Below are positions 26,446 to 35,510 of a stretch of DNA of 64,000 bases, one piece after another. The notes under the pieces were generated by a model that saw only the letters and a list, made by a program, of their open reading frames with translations, ran no database searches and was not told the DNA's origin. The number at the start of each line of letters is the position of its first letter. Position 1 is the stretch's first letter. The stretch is from an uncultured Lachnospiraceae bacterium (GTDB lineage Bacteria; Bacillota; Clostridia; Lachnospirales; Lachnospiraceae), in NCBI GenBank assembly GCA_900317505.1, contig ONHB01000002.1:62001-126000 (forward strand), read 5' to 3'. Made by a program: the position numbers and the translations under genes.

Positions 26446-27585
26446 ATGGGAACAAAGAAAATACGGGTATTACACATTTTAGATGAGTTGAATACCGGTG
26501 GAGCAGAGCGAATAGTATTTTCTTATTTTCAGCATATAGATAGAGATAAGTTTCAGTGGGATTTCGTGATGACACGATATGCGGAAACTGACAAAAAAGG
26601 AATTCTTGAAGATAAAATCGAATCTATGGGTGGATATATATTTCGCGTTCATAGAAAAAGAGAGAATTATCTAAAGAATATTAAGGATGTAGATACAGTA
26701 ATCAAAAATGGTAATTATGATATTGTCCATTCCCATCTTGATGAGTTATCCACTTTTTATCTAATGTCAGCTAAAAAGTATAAGGTGCCGGTTAGAATTT
26801 GTCATAGTCATCTGGCAGGTACAGATCGTGGAAGAGGTATTGAACTGTTTTGCAAAATTTTGCGCCCTATTATGTATTGTGTAACAACTAATAAGTTTGC
26901 TTGTGGTAATGACGCCGGAACAGCTTTGTGGGGAGAAGAGGCTGTGAAAAATGGAGAAGTCCATATTATGAAAAATGCAATAAATACCGAAGCATTTACA
27001 TATGATGAAACAATAAGAATAACAAAAAGAAAAGAATTAAATATAGATCAAGTGTCTGTGGTTATTGGATCGGTTGGAAGGTTATCATATCAAAAGAACT
27101 CCGGTTATATAGTCGACATCTTTGCAAAATTTCATGAGATGCATCCTAAGTCAGTTTTAGTATTGGTTGGCGTCGGAGATTTGCTAGATAAAATAAACGA
27201 GAAGATAAAACAATATGATTTGCACGATTGTGTCCGGCTTCTTGGTAGTAGAAATGATGTAAACGAAATCATGATGGTAATGGATTTCTTTTTATTGCCA
27301 TCTAGGTTTGAAGGATTACCCATCGTTATGGTAGAAGCACAGTGTACAGGACTTCCATGTCTGGTGTCGGATACTATAACAAAAGAAATTGCGTTGAGTG
27401 AGAGTGTTCAGTACATTTCATTGAATAAACCAGCCGCCGAATGGGCAGATGAGCTTGATAGAATATCGCAAAATTCGGAGAGAGTCTTAGGAAAAGAGAT
27501 AGTTAAAAATAATGGATATGAGATAGATTTGGCAACAAAAGATTTGGAAGAGTATTATATAAAGGCTTTAAGGAATAAATCATGA
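26446..27585 (+). CDS. GT4-family glycosyltransferase (EpsF-like)
   Basis: 379-residue GT-B enzyme. The frame is open upstream into the preceding gene, but ATG 26446 has RBS GGGAAAGG and gives the normal N-terminus KKIRVLHILDELNTGGAERI. Donor-site motifs include GSVGRLSYQKNSGYIVDIF and E-x7-E in RFEGLPIVMVEAQCTG. It overlaps the acyltransferase gene by 4 bp (ATGA). It is similar to the 24496 product, so both may act on the same repeat unit. Confidence 0.87.
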   Translation: MGTKKIRVLHILDELNTGGAERIVFSYFQHIDRDKFQWDFVMTRYAETDKKGILEDKIESMGGYIFRVHRKRENYLKNIKDVDTVIKNGNYDIVHSHLDELSTFYLMSAKKYKVPVRICHSHLAGTDRGRGIELFCKILRPIMYCVTTNKFACGNDAGTALWGEEAVKNGEVHIMKNAINTEAFTYDETIRITKRKELNIDQVSVVIGSVGRLSYQKNSGYIVDIFAKFHEMHPKSVLVLVGVGDLLDKINEKIKQYDLHDCVRLLGSRNDVNEIMMVMDFFLLPSRFEGLPIVMVEAQCTGLPCLVSDTITKEIALSESVQYISLNKPAAEWADELDRISQNSERVLGKEIVKNNGYEIDLATKDLEEYYIKALRNKS

Positions 27586-28064
27586 AATGGATATATGACA
27601 AGTATCGCAATTTGAGAAGTAAATGTAAATTTTTTATTTATAAATTAATCTATAAAGACAAACTTAAGATAGGCTCTAGGGCATATGTCAGAAAAGGATT
27701 CACCATTCTGATCGAAGGCGATGGAAAAATTAAAATAGGTGCCAGATGTTTCTTTAATAATTTTTGTTCGATTAATGCATTGAAATACATTGAGATTGGG
27801 GATGACAGCATTTTTGGAGAAAATGTGCATATTTATGATCACAACCACATTTATAAAGACGAAAATACTCCCGTGAATAGTCAAGGATTTACATATGGTG
27901 AAGTTAAAATAGGGAATAATTGCTGGATTGGGAGTAATGTAACTATCTTAAAGGGAGTTACTGTAGGAAATCATTCGGTCATAGGTGCTGGGTGTGTAGT
28001 TTATAAAGATGTCCCAGAAAATACAGTAATAGTTTGTGAACAAAATGTAAAACATGTTCATTGA
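27582..28064 (+). CDS. Left-handed beta-helix acyltransferase (maltose/galactoside acetyltransferase type)
   Basis: 160 residues with hexapeptide repeats (IEIGDDSIFGENVHI, VKIGNNCWIGSNVTIL, VTVGNHSVIGAGCVV) and the catalytic His in IYDHNHIY, characteristic of trimeric O-acetyltransferases that use acetyl-CoA. The N-terminal 40 residues are basic and hydrophobic and may associate with membrane. It probably O-acetylates a sugar of the lipid-linked repeat unit. The start overlaps the preceding gene's end. Confidence 0.85.
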   Translation: MKWIYDKYRNLRSKCKFFIYKLIYKDKLKIGSRAYVRKGFTILIEGDGKIKIGARCFFNNFCSINALKYIEIGDDSIFGENVHIYDHNHIYKDENTPVNSQGFTYGEVKIGNNCWIGSNVTILKGVTVGNHSVIGAGCVVYKDVPENTVIVCEQNVKHVH

Positions 28065-28104
28065 ATAGCCATATATAGGGATAAAATCTAGGAGAAAATG
28101 CTGA

Positions 28105-29202
28105 ATGATATATTGGGCGATTCTAATAGTATTTGGAGTATTATATCCTTTGACACATGTCAAGGTTAAAGGAGGCAGTGTAGTATCTTCAGATGGAAAA
28201 AAATTATATATGATACTTGTTGCCTTGACTTTAATTTTAACTGCAGGATTAAGGTCATCAAAGGTTGGTGCGGATACTGTAATGTATCAGAGAATTTTTG
28301 ATTGGGCTGCAGAAGGATCGTCATTCACAAAGGAGTACTTTAGCTGGCATGGGGGTGGAACTGAACCTCTATTTTATTTCTTTACATATTATTTATCAAA
28401 GGTTGTTGGTTTTAATACATATCTTACTATTGTAGCTACAATTTCAATAGCTCCGGTAATTTATGTGATTTATAAATATTCAAGGCATGTATATTTTAGC
28501 TTGCTTTTATATATTGGATTTGGATATTTTGCATTTGCAATGAATGGAATACGTCAAGCAATAGCGATTGGTATATGTATGCTTGCGTTTGATGCTACGA
28601 TTGAGAAAAAACTAAAGAAATTTATTGCTCTTATTTTGATAGCAGTGCTTTTTCACAAAACCGCGTTGCTGTTTGTCCCTGTTTATTGGTTAGCAAACAT
28701 AAAAAACAGCAAAGATTTCAAGTATATTATTGCTATTTCATTAATAGCAGTGTTTGTTTTTCGAACAGCTCTTTATAAATTTATTAATCTCTTTGCAAGA
28801 CAAAGTTTTGAATTAGCATCGGAGAATCAAGGTGGATACAGAATGTTTCTGGTTATGTTATTTACCTTGGTTTTAGGTTGGTATTATTATTCGCGCTTTA
28901 TGAAAAAAGGCGATGTCAAAAGAATTAGTCAACAAAACTCGCTCTCTTGGTTACTATTACTAATGTTATCAGTTGCAACATTAATGTGGCCAATAGCAAA
29001 TTTAAATGCTGAATTAAATAGAATGTATTATTATTATCATATTTTTGTTTTCTTGTATTTGCCTAATTTGGTTAAAAGTTTAAATCGTAAAGAGCGTTGG
29101 ATTCTAATCATCATTTTTACAGCAATAAGCTGCTATTATTTGCAATCATATATTATTGGAGGAGAGCTAAACTATTCCCCTTATATTCTATTTTGGAAAT
29201 AA
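28105..29202 (+). CDS. EpsG-family membrane protein, probable polysaccharide polymerase (Wzy)
   Basis: 365 residues, about ten transmembrane helices, with the EpsG pattern LTAGLRSSKVGADTVMYQRIF in the first large loop and GFGYFAFAMNGIRQAIAIGICMLAF in a central helix. Family members polymerise repeat units delivered by a Wzx flippase, which is encoded two genes on (30052). This pairing argues that the AT-rich cassette makes a Wzx/Wzy-dependent polymer distinct from the ABC-exported glycan of the flanks. An in-frame ATG near the AGGAG supports the start. Confidence 0.82.
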   Translation: MIYWAILIVFGVLYPLTHVKVKGGSVVSSDGKKLYMILVALTLILTAGLRSSKVGADTVMYQRIFDWAAEGSSFTKEYFSWHGGGTEPLFYFFTYYLSKVVGFNTYLTIVATISIAPVIYVIYKYSRHVYFSLLLYIGFGYFAFAMNGIRQAIAIGICMLAFDATIEKKLKKFIALILIAVLFHKTALLFVPVYWLANIKNSKDFKYIIAISLIAVFVFRTALYKFINLFARQSFELASENQGGYRMFLVMLFTLVLGWYYYSRFMKKGDVKRISQQNSLSWLLLLMLSVATLMWPIANLNAELNRMYYYYHIFVFLYLPNLVKSLNRKERWILIIIFTAISCYYLQSYIIGGELNYSPYILFWK

Positions 29203-29220
29203 TTTGAGAGGTCATTTATT

Positions 29221-30033
29221 ATGGAAACAATTCCTAAAATCATTCATTATTGTTGGTTTGGAGAAAACTCGCTGTCAAACGATGCAGTTGAATGTATAGA
29301 AACTTGGAGGCAAGTGTGTCCAGATTATCAAATCAAGGAATGGAATGAGCAAAACTTTAATATAAATTGTTGTCCATATGTCCAAGAAGCGTATAGGGAA
29401 AAGAAATGGGCTTTTGTCTCTGATTTTGCTCGCTTTTGGATTTTGTATAATTATGGAGGTATTTATTTTGATACTGATGTTAAAATTTTAAAATCAATAA
29501 CTCCAATTGTTGAAAAAGGTCCGTTTATGGCGTGGGAAGAGAATGGAGATGAAATGGAAGGCCCATATGTAGCGCCAGGATTGGGACTTGCTTATGAAAA
29601 AGGTAATGATATCTGTGGTCAAATACTGAGAAAGTATGAGTCTATTCATTTTGTGAATGCAAATGGAACGATAAATACGTATGACAATGTTGTTAGAATA
29701 ACATCTGATATTTTAAAAAATAATGGACTTGTATTTAATAAGAATTTTCAAACTATCCATTGTGTAAATATTTATCCAGCAAATTACTTTTGCCCGATGA
29801 ATAAATTTACTGGAGAAATAAAAATTACAGAAGATACATATACTATTCATTTGTATGCAGCAACATGGCTCTCGGATAAAGAAAAAAAGATACTTGAATT
29901 TGAAAAAAAGCACAGAAATTCTATTTTGATTAAAAATGGAGTCTATAAGTTATTTAAAAATATATATTGTTACGGGCTATGTGGAACATTGAAAAAATTG
30001 AATGAGAAAATATCAAAGAACGAAGAAATATAA
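29221..30033 (+). CDS. Glycosyltransferase with DXD sugar-binding motif (GT32-like)
   Basis: 270 residues beginning IPKIIHYCWFG, with WNEQNF and the core FARFWILYNYGGIYFDTDV, where DTD is the metal/nucleotide-sugar DxD motif. This is the layout of GT32 capsular transferases. No signal peptide or membrane helices. It lies between the polymerase and flippase genes. Donor unknown. Confidence 0.88.
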   Translation: METIPKIIHYCWFGENSLSNDAVECIETWRQVCPDYQIKEWNEQNFNINCCPYVQEAYREKKWAFVSDFARFWILYNYGGIYFDTDVKILKSITPIVEKGPFMAWEENGDEMEGPYVAPGLGLAYEKGNDICGQILRKYESIHFVNANGTINTYDNVVRITSDILKNNGLVFNKNFQTIHCVNIYPANYFCPMNKFTGEIKITEDTYTIHLYAATWLSDKEKKILEFEKKHRNSILIKNGVYKLFKNIYCYGLCGTLKKLNEKISKNEEI

Positions 30034-30051
30034 TCTAAAGGAAAGTTAAGA

Positions 30052-31491
30052 ATGAGCAATCAAAAGAAAGCGGAAGGAAAATACAGATATCTGTTTAAGA
30101 ATGTTGGTGTATATACTATAAGTCAGTTTACAACAAAAATTCTCAACTTTTTCTTAGTTCCATTATATACAGCAGTACTTACCACTGGGGAATACGGTAC
30201 TTATGATTTGATGGCAACGACGATAAGTCTTTTAATACCTATTGTGACATTAAATATTGCAGATTCCATTCTTGTGTTTGTTATGGATAAAAAAAATTCA
30301 CCACAAGATGTTCTGCATATAGGTGTTAAATATTCACTTATTGGTATGTTGGGCTCTATAGTATTTAGTGCGGCTATATACTTCACCAATATTTTGCCAA
30401 CAATTAATGATTATTTAATCTTTTTCCCAATTTTGCTATTTCTCAATGTAATCAACTCTACATTAGTTTCATTTATGAGAGGAATTGATCATATCAAAGA
30501 AACTGCAATAGGCGCGGTTATTTCTTCAGCAGTAATTATTTTATTGAACATTCTTTTTCTGCTAGTATTTAAATTTGGTTTACTGGGATATTTTCTTGCC
30601 AATATATTGGGACTTTTTGTACAATCATTTTATTTAATTATGACAGGCAGGATTTGGCAATATATTTCTTGGAGGGGCAATAAATCATTGGAGGCCGAGA
30701 TGCGTAAATTTTCCATTCCGATGATTGCAAACAGTGTTTCTTGGTGGATAACTAGTTCATCAGATAAATATTTTGTGACTTGGATCTGTGGATTAGCTGA
30801 GAATGGAATTTATTCAGTCGGATATAAAATCCCTTCAATATTAAATAGCGTTGAAACTATATTTGCTCAGGCATGGGCAATTTCTGCAATAAAAGAATAT
30901 GAATCTGAAGATTCAAAAGCATTCTTTAGCACTATGTATTCTTTTTATAATTTAGCACTTGTTATAAGTTGTAGTTTTATCATAGTTTTTGATAAAGTAT
31001 TAGCTCAAATATTGTATGCAAATGACTTTTATACAGCATGGAAAGTAGTGCCCTTTTTATCAATTTCAATAATATTTGGTGGATTGTCCGGATTTTTAGG
31101 ATCTTTTTTTGCGGCCACAAAAAATACTAGGAACTACGCTAAATCAACGATAATTGCATCAACTATAAATATTATATTAAATGCAGTTCTTATTCCATAT
31201 TTTGGGATGATAGGTGCCGCTGTGGCAACAGTTATATGTTATTTTTCGATTTGGATTATTCGATTAATTGATTTAAAAAAATTTATGACTTTAAGGTTTA
31301 ATATAAAACGTGATTTTGTTGCTTATATCATGTTGGTAATTCAAACAACAATAATGCTTATGATCAGTAATAATTTGCTTCTGTATTTGGCAGAAACAAT
31401 GGTATTTATATTCCTGAATCTACTTTTTGTAAGTGAATATAAAAAGCTGATGAAGAAATTAGCAGAGAAAAGTGGAGTAGTTAAATGTTAG
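30052..31491 (+). CDS. wzx: Oligosaccharide flippase (Wzx-like)
   Basis: 479 residues with about 12-14 transmembrane helices and the MATE/Wzx-type start YLFKNVGVYTISQFTTKILNF plus PLYTAVLTTGEYGTYDL. It moves undecaprenyl-linked repeat units across the membrane. The RBS AGGAAAG is good. Its stop overlaps the next gene start by 7 bases. The partner polymerase is the EpsG-like protein at 28105. Confidence 0.9.
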   Translation: MSNQKKAEGKYRYLFKNVGVYTISQFTTKILNFFLVPLYTAVLTTGEYGTYDLMATTISLLIPIVTLNIADSILVFVMDKKNSPQDVLHIGVKYSLIGMLGSIVFSAAIYFTNILPTINDYLIFFPILLFLNVINSTLVSFMRGIDHIKETAIGAVISSAVIILLNILFLLVFKFGLLGYFLANILGLFVQSFYLIMTGRIWQYISWRGNKSLEAEMRKFSIPMIANSVSWWITSSSDKYFVTWICGLAENGIYSVGYKIPSILNSVETIFAQAWAISAIKEYESEDSKAFFSTMYSFYNLALVISCSFIIVFDKVLAQILYANDFYTAWKVVPFLSISIIFGGLSGFLGSFFAATKNTRNYAKSTIIASTINIILNAVLIPYFGMIGAAVATVICYFSIWIIRLIDLKKFMTLRFNIKRDFVAYIMLVIQTTIMLMISNNLLLYLAETMVFIFLNLLFVSEYKKLMKKLAEKSGVVKC

Positions 31492-32834
31492 ACTTTTTAA
31501 TTTTTTATGAGGTTAAAAATAGAGAATTCGAAAGCATTGTCTTGCTAGGTGATGAATTAAGAAAACGTGGTTATTCTGTTGATTACTTTAGCTTCTTTGA
31601 ATATGATAATGTTGAAAAAAGGAAAAAATTTTTTAATAAGGTTAAGATAGCCGTTGTCCCGTCTCTATACAATGATTATGAATTATTGAGCGCAATATAT
31701 GCAGTGACGGGAAAGGTAAAAAATATTGTAAATCTTAGATGGGAGCAGGTTTTTCAAATTTGGCGCGATCAAAAATTTGATTCATATGTTTATCCTAAGG
31801 AGCATGCAAAACTGGCATATCATTTTTGTTGGGGCGCGCATGCGTTTAATAGACTGAGAGAATCCGGTATTTCAGAGAAAAACCTTTTTGTAACTGGACC
31901 TCTTCAAATGGATGTGTTAAGACCAGAGTTCAGAGAATATTATCAAACAAAAGATGAGTTGTTTGATAAGTATCAAATTAGTAAAACGAAACAATGTATA
32001 TTATTTATATCTTCATTTGCATCAAGTTCTATGTCAAAAGAAGTGTTGGAAAACAGTATCATAGAATTTCCAGAAGATGAAAAAGAACATTCTAGAAAAT
32101 GGCACTCGATGGAGAAAAAAACGAGAGATACAATTCTAGACTGGTTGAAGAAACTTTCAGTAGAAAAAGATTGTACAATTATATATCGTCCGCATCCTTC
32201 TGAAACAAATACTGTTGAAGTAAGTAATTTGGAAAAATATAATAATATTAGAGTGATTAGAGATGAGAATGTTAAACAATGGATATTAACCTGTGATCAA
32301 GTTTATACCTGGTTTAGCACCTCCATAGCAGAGGCATATTTTGCTGGCACTCAGTGTGCTGTGCTTAGGCCTGTTATAATGGATCCTATAGAAGAATATA
32401 GTATTTACCAAGACATTGATTTTATTACGTCGTATGAAAAATTTAGTAAATATTATGACAATTTTGATTCAAAGAGCGATTCATCTATGTTGAATAAAAT
32501 TACTATGAAGCAAAACTATGATTTTGATAAAATTTTGCCTTCATATATTAGGTGTGCTGATGGGTTGGAAAAGACATATAAGGATGATTATCAATTTCCT
32601 TGGAGTAAGTTCTCTGGCATTAAGCTATTATGGAATAGATTTTATTATATAAAAGAAGATTTAAAGTGTAGTGTCGCACGTTATGTTATAAAGAATGGAA
32701 AATTAAAAAAATCAAAATTATACAAAAAATCTAAAAATATTATTAATTTAATAGCTCAAGGTAAAAAAGACGTAATAAGTCAGAATGAATTTGAAATCCT
32801 TCGCAAAAAATTTAATGGTATTTTGGAAAAATGA
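31485..32834 (+). CDS. Putative GT-B glycosyltransferase / surface carbohydrate biosynthesis protein
   Basis: 449-residue soluble protein. The C-terminal half carries a YRPHPSE motif and a downstream acidic segment WFSTSIAEAYFAGTQCAVLRP, as in capsule-type GT-B transferases (polysialyl-, Kdo- or CDP-glycerol-like transferases). The N-terminal half has the matching Rossmann shape. In a cassette that makes pseudaminic acid, it is a natural candidate for the nonulosonate transferase, but this is inference from fold and context. The C-terminal 60 residues are very Lys-rich and may contact membrane. Confidence 0.65.
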   Translation: MLDFLIFYEVKNREFESIVLLGDELRKRGYSVDYFSFFEYDNVEKRKKFFNKVKIAVVPSLYNDYELLSAIYAVTGKVKNIVNLRWEQVFQIWRDQKFDSYVYPKEHAKLAYHFCWGAHAFNRLRESGISEKNLFVTGPLQMDVLRPEFREYYQTKDELFDKYQISKTKQCILFISSFASSSMSKEVLENSIIEFPEDEKEHSRKWHSMEKKTRDTILDWLKKLSVEKDCTIIYRPHPSETNTVEVSNLEKYNNIRVIRDENVKQWILTCDQVYTWFSTSIAEAYFAGTQCAVLRPVIMDPIEEYSIYQDIDFITSYEKFSKYYDNFDSKSDSSMLNKITMKQNYDFDKILPSYIRCADGLEKTYKDDYQFPWSKFSGIKLLWNRFYYIKEDLKCSVARYVIKNGKLKKSKLYKKSKNIINLIAQGKKDVISQNEFEILRKKFNGILEK

Positions 32835-32884
32835 TTTTAGGATAATAATATTAAAGTACAAGAACACGGAGGAATAAATAAAAT

Positions 32885-33931
32885 ATGTCAACATTTAATG
32901 GATCAACACTGATGATTACTGGTGGTACAGGATCATTTGGGAATACAGTTTTAAAACATTTTTTAGAGACCGATATAGGTGAAATACGGATTTTCTCTAG
33001 AGATGAAAAAAAACAAGATGATATGAGGCATGATTTGCAGTCAAAACATCCGGAAAATTATAAAAAAGTAAAATTTTATATCGGAGATGTAAGAAATATT
33101 CAGTCAGTAAGAGACTCTATGAATGGCGTGGATTATATATTTCATGCTGCAGCTTTAAAGCAGGTTCCTTCTTGTGAATTTTTTCCCATGGAAGCCGTTA
33201 GAACAAATATCGAAGGTACAGATAATGTCCTTCATGTTGCTATTGAAGCAGGTGTTAAGAGAGTTGTTTGTCTGTCTACAGATAAAGCAGCTTATCCAAT
33301 CAATGCTATGGGAAAATCAAAGGCTTTGATGGAGAGCGTTATCTTTGCTAATGCACGTGTGGCTGCTGAAAAAGGAGGCACAGTTATTTGCTGTACTCGT
33401 TATGGCAATGTTATGTGTTCTAGAGGATCTGTAATTCCTCTTTTTATTGATCAGATTCATGCTGGCAAGCCTATAACGATTACAGATCCTAATATGACTA
33501 GATTCTTAATGAATCTTGATGAAGCTGTCGATTTGGTAAAGTTCGCGTTCGAACATGCAAACCCTGGGGATTTGTTTATCCAGAAGGCCGATGCAAGCAC
33601 GATTGGAGATCTTGCTAAAGCAGTTCAGCAGTTGTTTGGTAATACAGGTACAAATATCATTGGTACTCGTCATGGGGAGAAACTTTATGAAACTCTTATG
33701 ACAAGAGAAGAGAGATTAAGATCTGAAGATATGGGGGGCTACTATAGGGTTGCTGCAGATAATCGAGATTTAAATTATGATAAAGCATCGCTAACAGGTG
33801 ATGTAAAGACAGAAGCGGATGAATCTTATACATCCCATAACACAAAGAGACTTAATGTTGAAGGAACTGTGAAGAAGATACTTACTACTGATTATGTTCA
33901 GGAAGAGCTTAATGGAATCAGACATAGCTAA
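32885..33931 (+). CDS. capE: UDP-GlcNAc C5-inverting 4,6-dehydratase (CapE/PseB type)
   Basis: 348 residues. The Rossmann motif is GGTGSFGN, with the family signature AALKQVPSCEFFPMEAV and STDKAAYPINAMGKSKALM; the Lys in this segment and the modified catalytic triad are typical. Both CapE and PseB make UDP-2-acetamido-2,6-dideoxy-L-arabino-hexulose, so this enzyme can feed either L-FucNAc synthesis (via CapF) or pseudaminic acid synthesis (via PseC). The CEFFPMEAV form is more CapE-like than classical PseB. A decayed capF follows at 34611, whereas an intact PseC, PseG, PseI and PseF set lies downstream, so it now most likely serves as PseB. Confidence 0.85.
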   Translation: MSTFNGSTLMITGGTGSFGNTVLKHFLETDIGEIRIFSRDEKKQDDMRHDLQSKHPENYKKVKFYIGDVRNIQSVRDSMNGVDYIFHAAALKQVPSCEFFPMEAVRTNIEGTDNVLHVAIEAGVKRVVCLSTDKAAYPINAMGKSKALMESVIFANARVAAEKGGTVICCTRYGNVMCSRGSVIPLFIDQIHAGKPITITDPNMTRFLMNLDEAVDLVKFAFEHANPGDLFIQKADASTIGDLAKAVQQLFGNTGTNIIGTRHGEKLYETLMTREERLRSEDMGGYYRVAADNRDLNYDKASLTGDVKTEADESYTSHNTKRLNVEGTVKKILTTDYVQEELNGIRHS

Positions 33932-33943
33932 AAGGTGGGTAAT

Positions 33944-34504
33944 TTGGAAAAACTTATAATTATTGGTGCAGGTGGATTTGGTAAAGTAGTTCTTGAGCAC
34001 GCAATGAAGGAATATGACTGTGCTTTTGCGGATGATGGTATTGAGATAGGTACAATGGTCTGTGGTTGTCCTATCGTTGGAAAAACTACTAATCTGGACA
34101 GGTTGAACGGAATTTATAAAAAGCTTATTGTTGCGATAGGTGACAATAAGATCAGGGAGAAGATATATAGGGAAGCTAAAAAATTAGGGTATACATTTCC
34201 TAATATCATATGTAACAGTGCTTATATTTCTCCCTTTGCTAAAATTGGTAGCGGATGCGTAATCCTAAATAACGTCGTGGTTCAAAATAATGCACAGATA
34301 GGTAATGGGGTTATATTGAATCCTGGTGTTGAGATCCATCACGAAAGTAAAATCGGAAATAATGTGTTGATATATACTAATTCTGTGATTCGTACATATG
34401 CTAACGTTTGCGATCGAGCATGGATCGGAAGTACTCTAACGATAGGCAATAGAGTCAAGATAGAAGATGATGAAGTGGTACCTGACGGAAAGACAATTCT
34501 GTAG
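33944..34504 (+). CDS. PglD-like sugar N-acetyltransferase (hexapeptide repeat)
   Basis: About 186 residues: an N-terminal Rossmann half (LIIIGAGGFGKVVLEHA) and a C-terminal left-handed beta-helix with the catalytic-type His pair in PGVEIHHESKIG. This matches PglD and related enzymes that acetylate a UDP-4-amino sugar. No PseH-type GNAT enzyme is present in the cassette, so this is a good candidate for the C4-amine acetylation step between PseC and PseG. I choose TTG 33944 because AAAGGTGGG sits just before it; GTG 33935 is the other option. Confidence 0.78.
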   Translation: MEKLIIIGAGGFGKVVLEHAMKEYDCAFADDGIEIGTMVCGCPIVGKTTNLDRLNGIYKKLIVAIGDNKIREKIYREAKKLGYTFPNIICNSAYISPFAKIGSGCVILNNVVVQNNAQIGNGVILNPGVEIHHESKIGNNVLIYTNSVIRTYANVCDRAWIGSTLTIGNRVKIEDDEVVPDGKTIL

Positions 34505-34610
34505 GCCTGATTATATTTCTTATGGAGTATTGTAAGAACTAATAATACAAGAGGTCAGCATAGGCACAATAATAAATGGGAAATATCTAATGTTGTATAC
34601 GGATATGGAC

Positions 34611-34805
34611 TGATATAGAAACAAGAAAATCGAATCAGATGTTGTTCATAGTTTTGAGGTATGTGGTGAGGAGATGAAAGCAATAATAACGTTTCCAGAT
34701 TATGCACATTGTATTACAAATTTTGAGGATAATAGAGATTTGGTAACTATAATGTTTGTAAATGAGGAGTTTGATGCTAATTAGTTCGACACATATTTTG
34801 AATAG
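34611..34805 (+). pseudogene. Decayed capF tail (UDP-2-acetamido-2,6-dideoxy-hexulose epimerase/reductase)
   Basis: In one frame, the sequence reads YRNKKIESDVVHSFEVCGEE, then KAIITFPDYAHCITNFEDN, DLVTIMFVNEEFDAN, a TAG, then FDTYFE and TAG. This matches the C-terminal cupin end of CapF (pattern VSG...IPPGYTHxIxN...VTLxWANExFDPxxPDTYFE) with an internal stop and a TGA just upstream. The rest of CapF (its reductase domain) is gone. The 328-bp gap 34505-34832 contains nothing else. It shows that an L-FucNAc branch once followed capE here. Confidence 0.78.
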
Positions 34806-34832
34806 GTATAATAATTTTATGGAGGATAAGAA

Positions 34833-35489
34833 ATGAAATATAGATTTCCAATAAAAAATGTAAAAGATATGCTTTTAAATCAGATCAGTAATAATTTTTT
34901 TAAATCAATTGATGATGAGAAACTTATTACTAAGCATATGCCCAAAGTATTAGAAAGACTAGAGAATAATATTTCCAATAATGATAATAAATATTATTCG
35001 AAAATAAATGAAAATGGAGAAAGAGAATCCTATTTTGATCCTCTTCATACATGTCAATGGCTTTTATTCCTTTATATAACTGCAAATACTATCTATAAGT
35101 ATGAAGATCAAAAGCCAGAAGCCGCACGTGTGGTTTGTGATAAAATATATGGTCAATCAAAGACTATATCTGGATGTGATCTGTATTATGAAGTGGAAAT
35201 GCCGGAAGTATTTTCTTTTGATCACCCTACAGGTAGTTTTATGGGAAGGGCTGTTTATGGAGATGGCTTTTCATTTACACAGGGATGTACAGTGGGAAAT
35301 AGTGACGAAATATACCCAGTAATTGGTAATCATGTTTCAATGCAAACTGGTAGCACAATTTTAGGTAACTCTCATATTGGCGATAATTGTACTATTTTAG
35401 CTGGCACTTTTATAAAGAATCAGGATGTTCCTTCAAACTCAATTGTCTCTGGAAAAAGCCCAAATCTTATAATTGAAGACAAGAATTAA
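34833..35489 (+). CDS. CysE-like hexapeptide acyltransferase, copy A
   Basis: 218 residues. The N-terminal helical domain (about 1-110, with PLHTCQWLLFLYITANTIY) and C-terminal beta-helix (GCTVGNSDEIYPVIGNHVSM, IGDNCTILAGTFI) resemble serine acetyltransferase architecture. It is clearly paralogous to the 36733 product (CDKIYGxSK, FFDHPxGSxxGRAxY, FSQGCTVGN). The two copies flank pseC. They may acylate the amino groups of the pseudaminic precursor or supply another acyl group; neither is a typical PseH. RBS GGAGG. Confidence 0.75.
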   Translation: MKYRFPIKNVKDMLLNQISNNFFKSIDDEKLITKHMPKVLERLENNISNNDNKYYSKINENGERESYFDPLHTCQWLLFLYITANTIYKYEDQKPEAARVVCDKIYGQSKTISGCDLYYEVEMPEVFSFDHPTGSFMGRAVYGDGFSFTQGCTVGNSDEIYPVIGNHVSMQTGSTILGNSHIGDNCTILAGTFIKNQDVPSNSIVSGKSPNLIIEDKN

Positions 35490-35510
35490 TAATGAATCGA
35501 GGAAAAGATA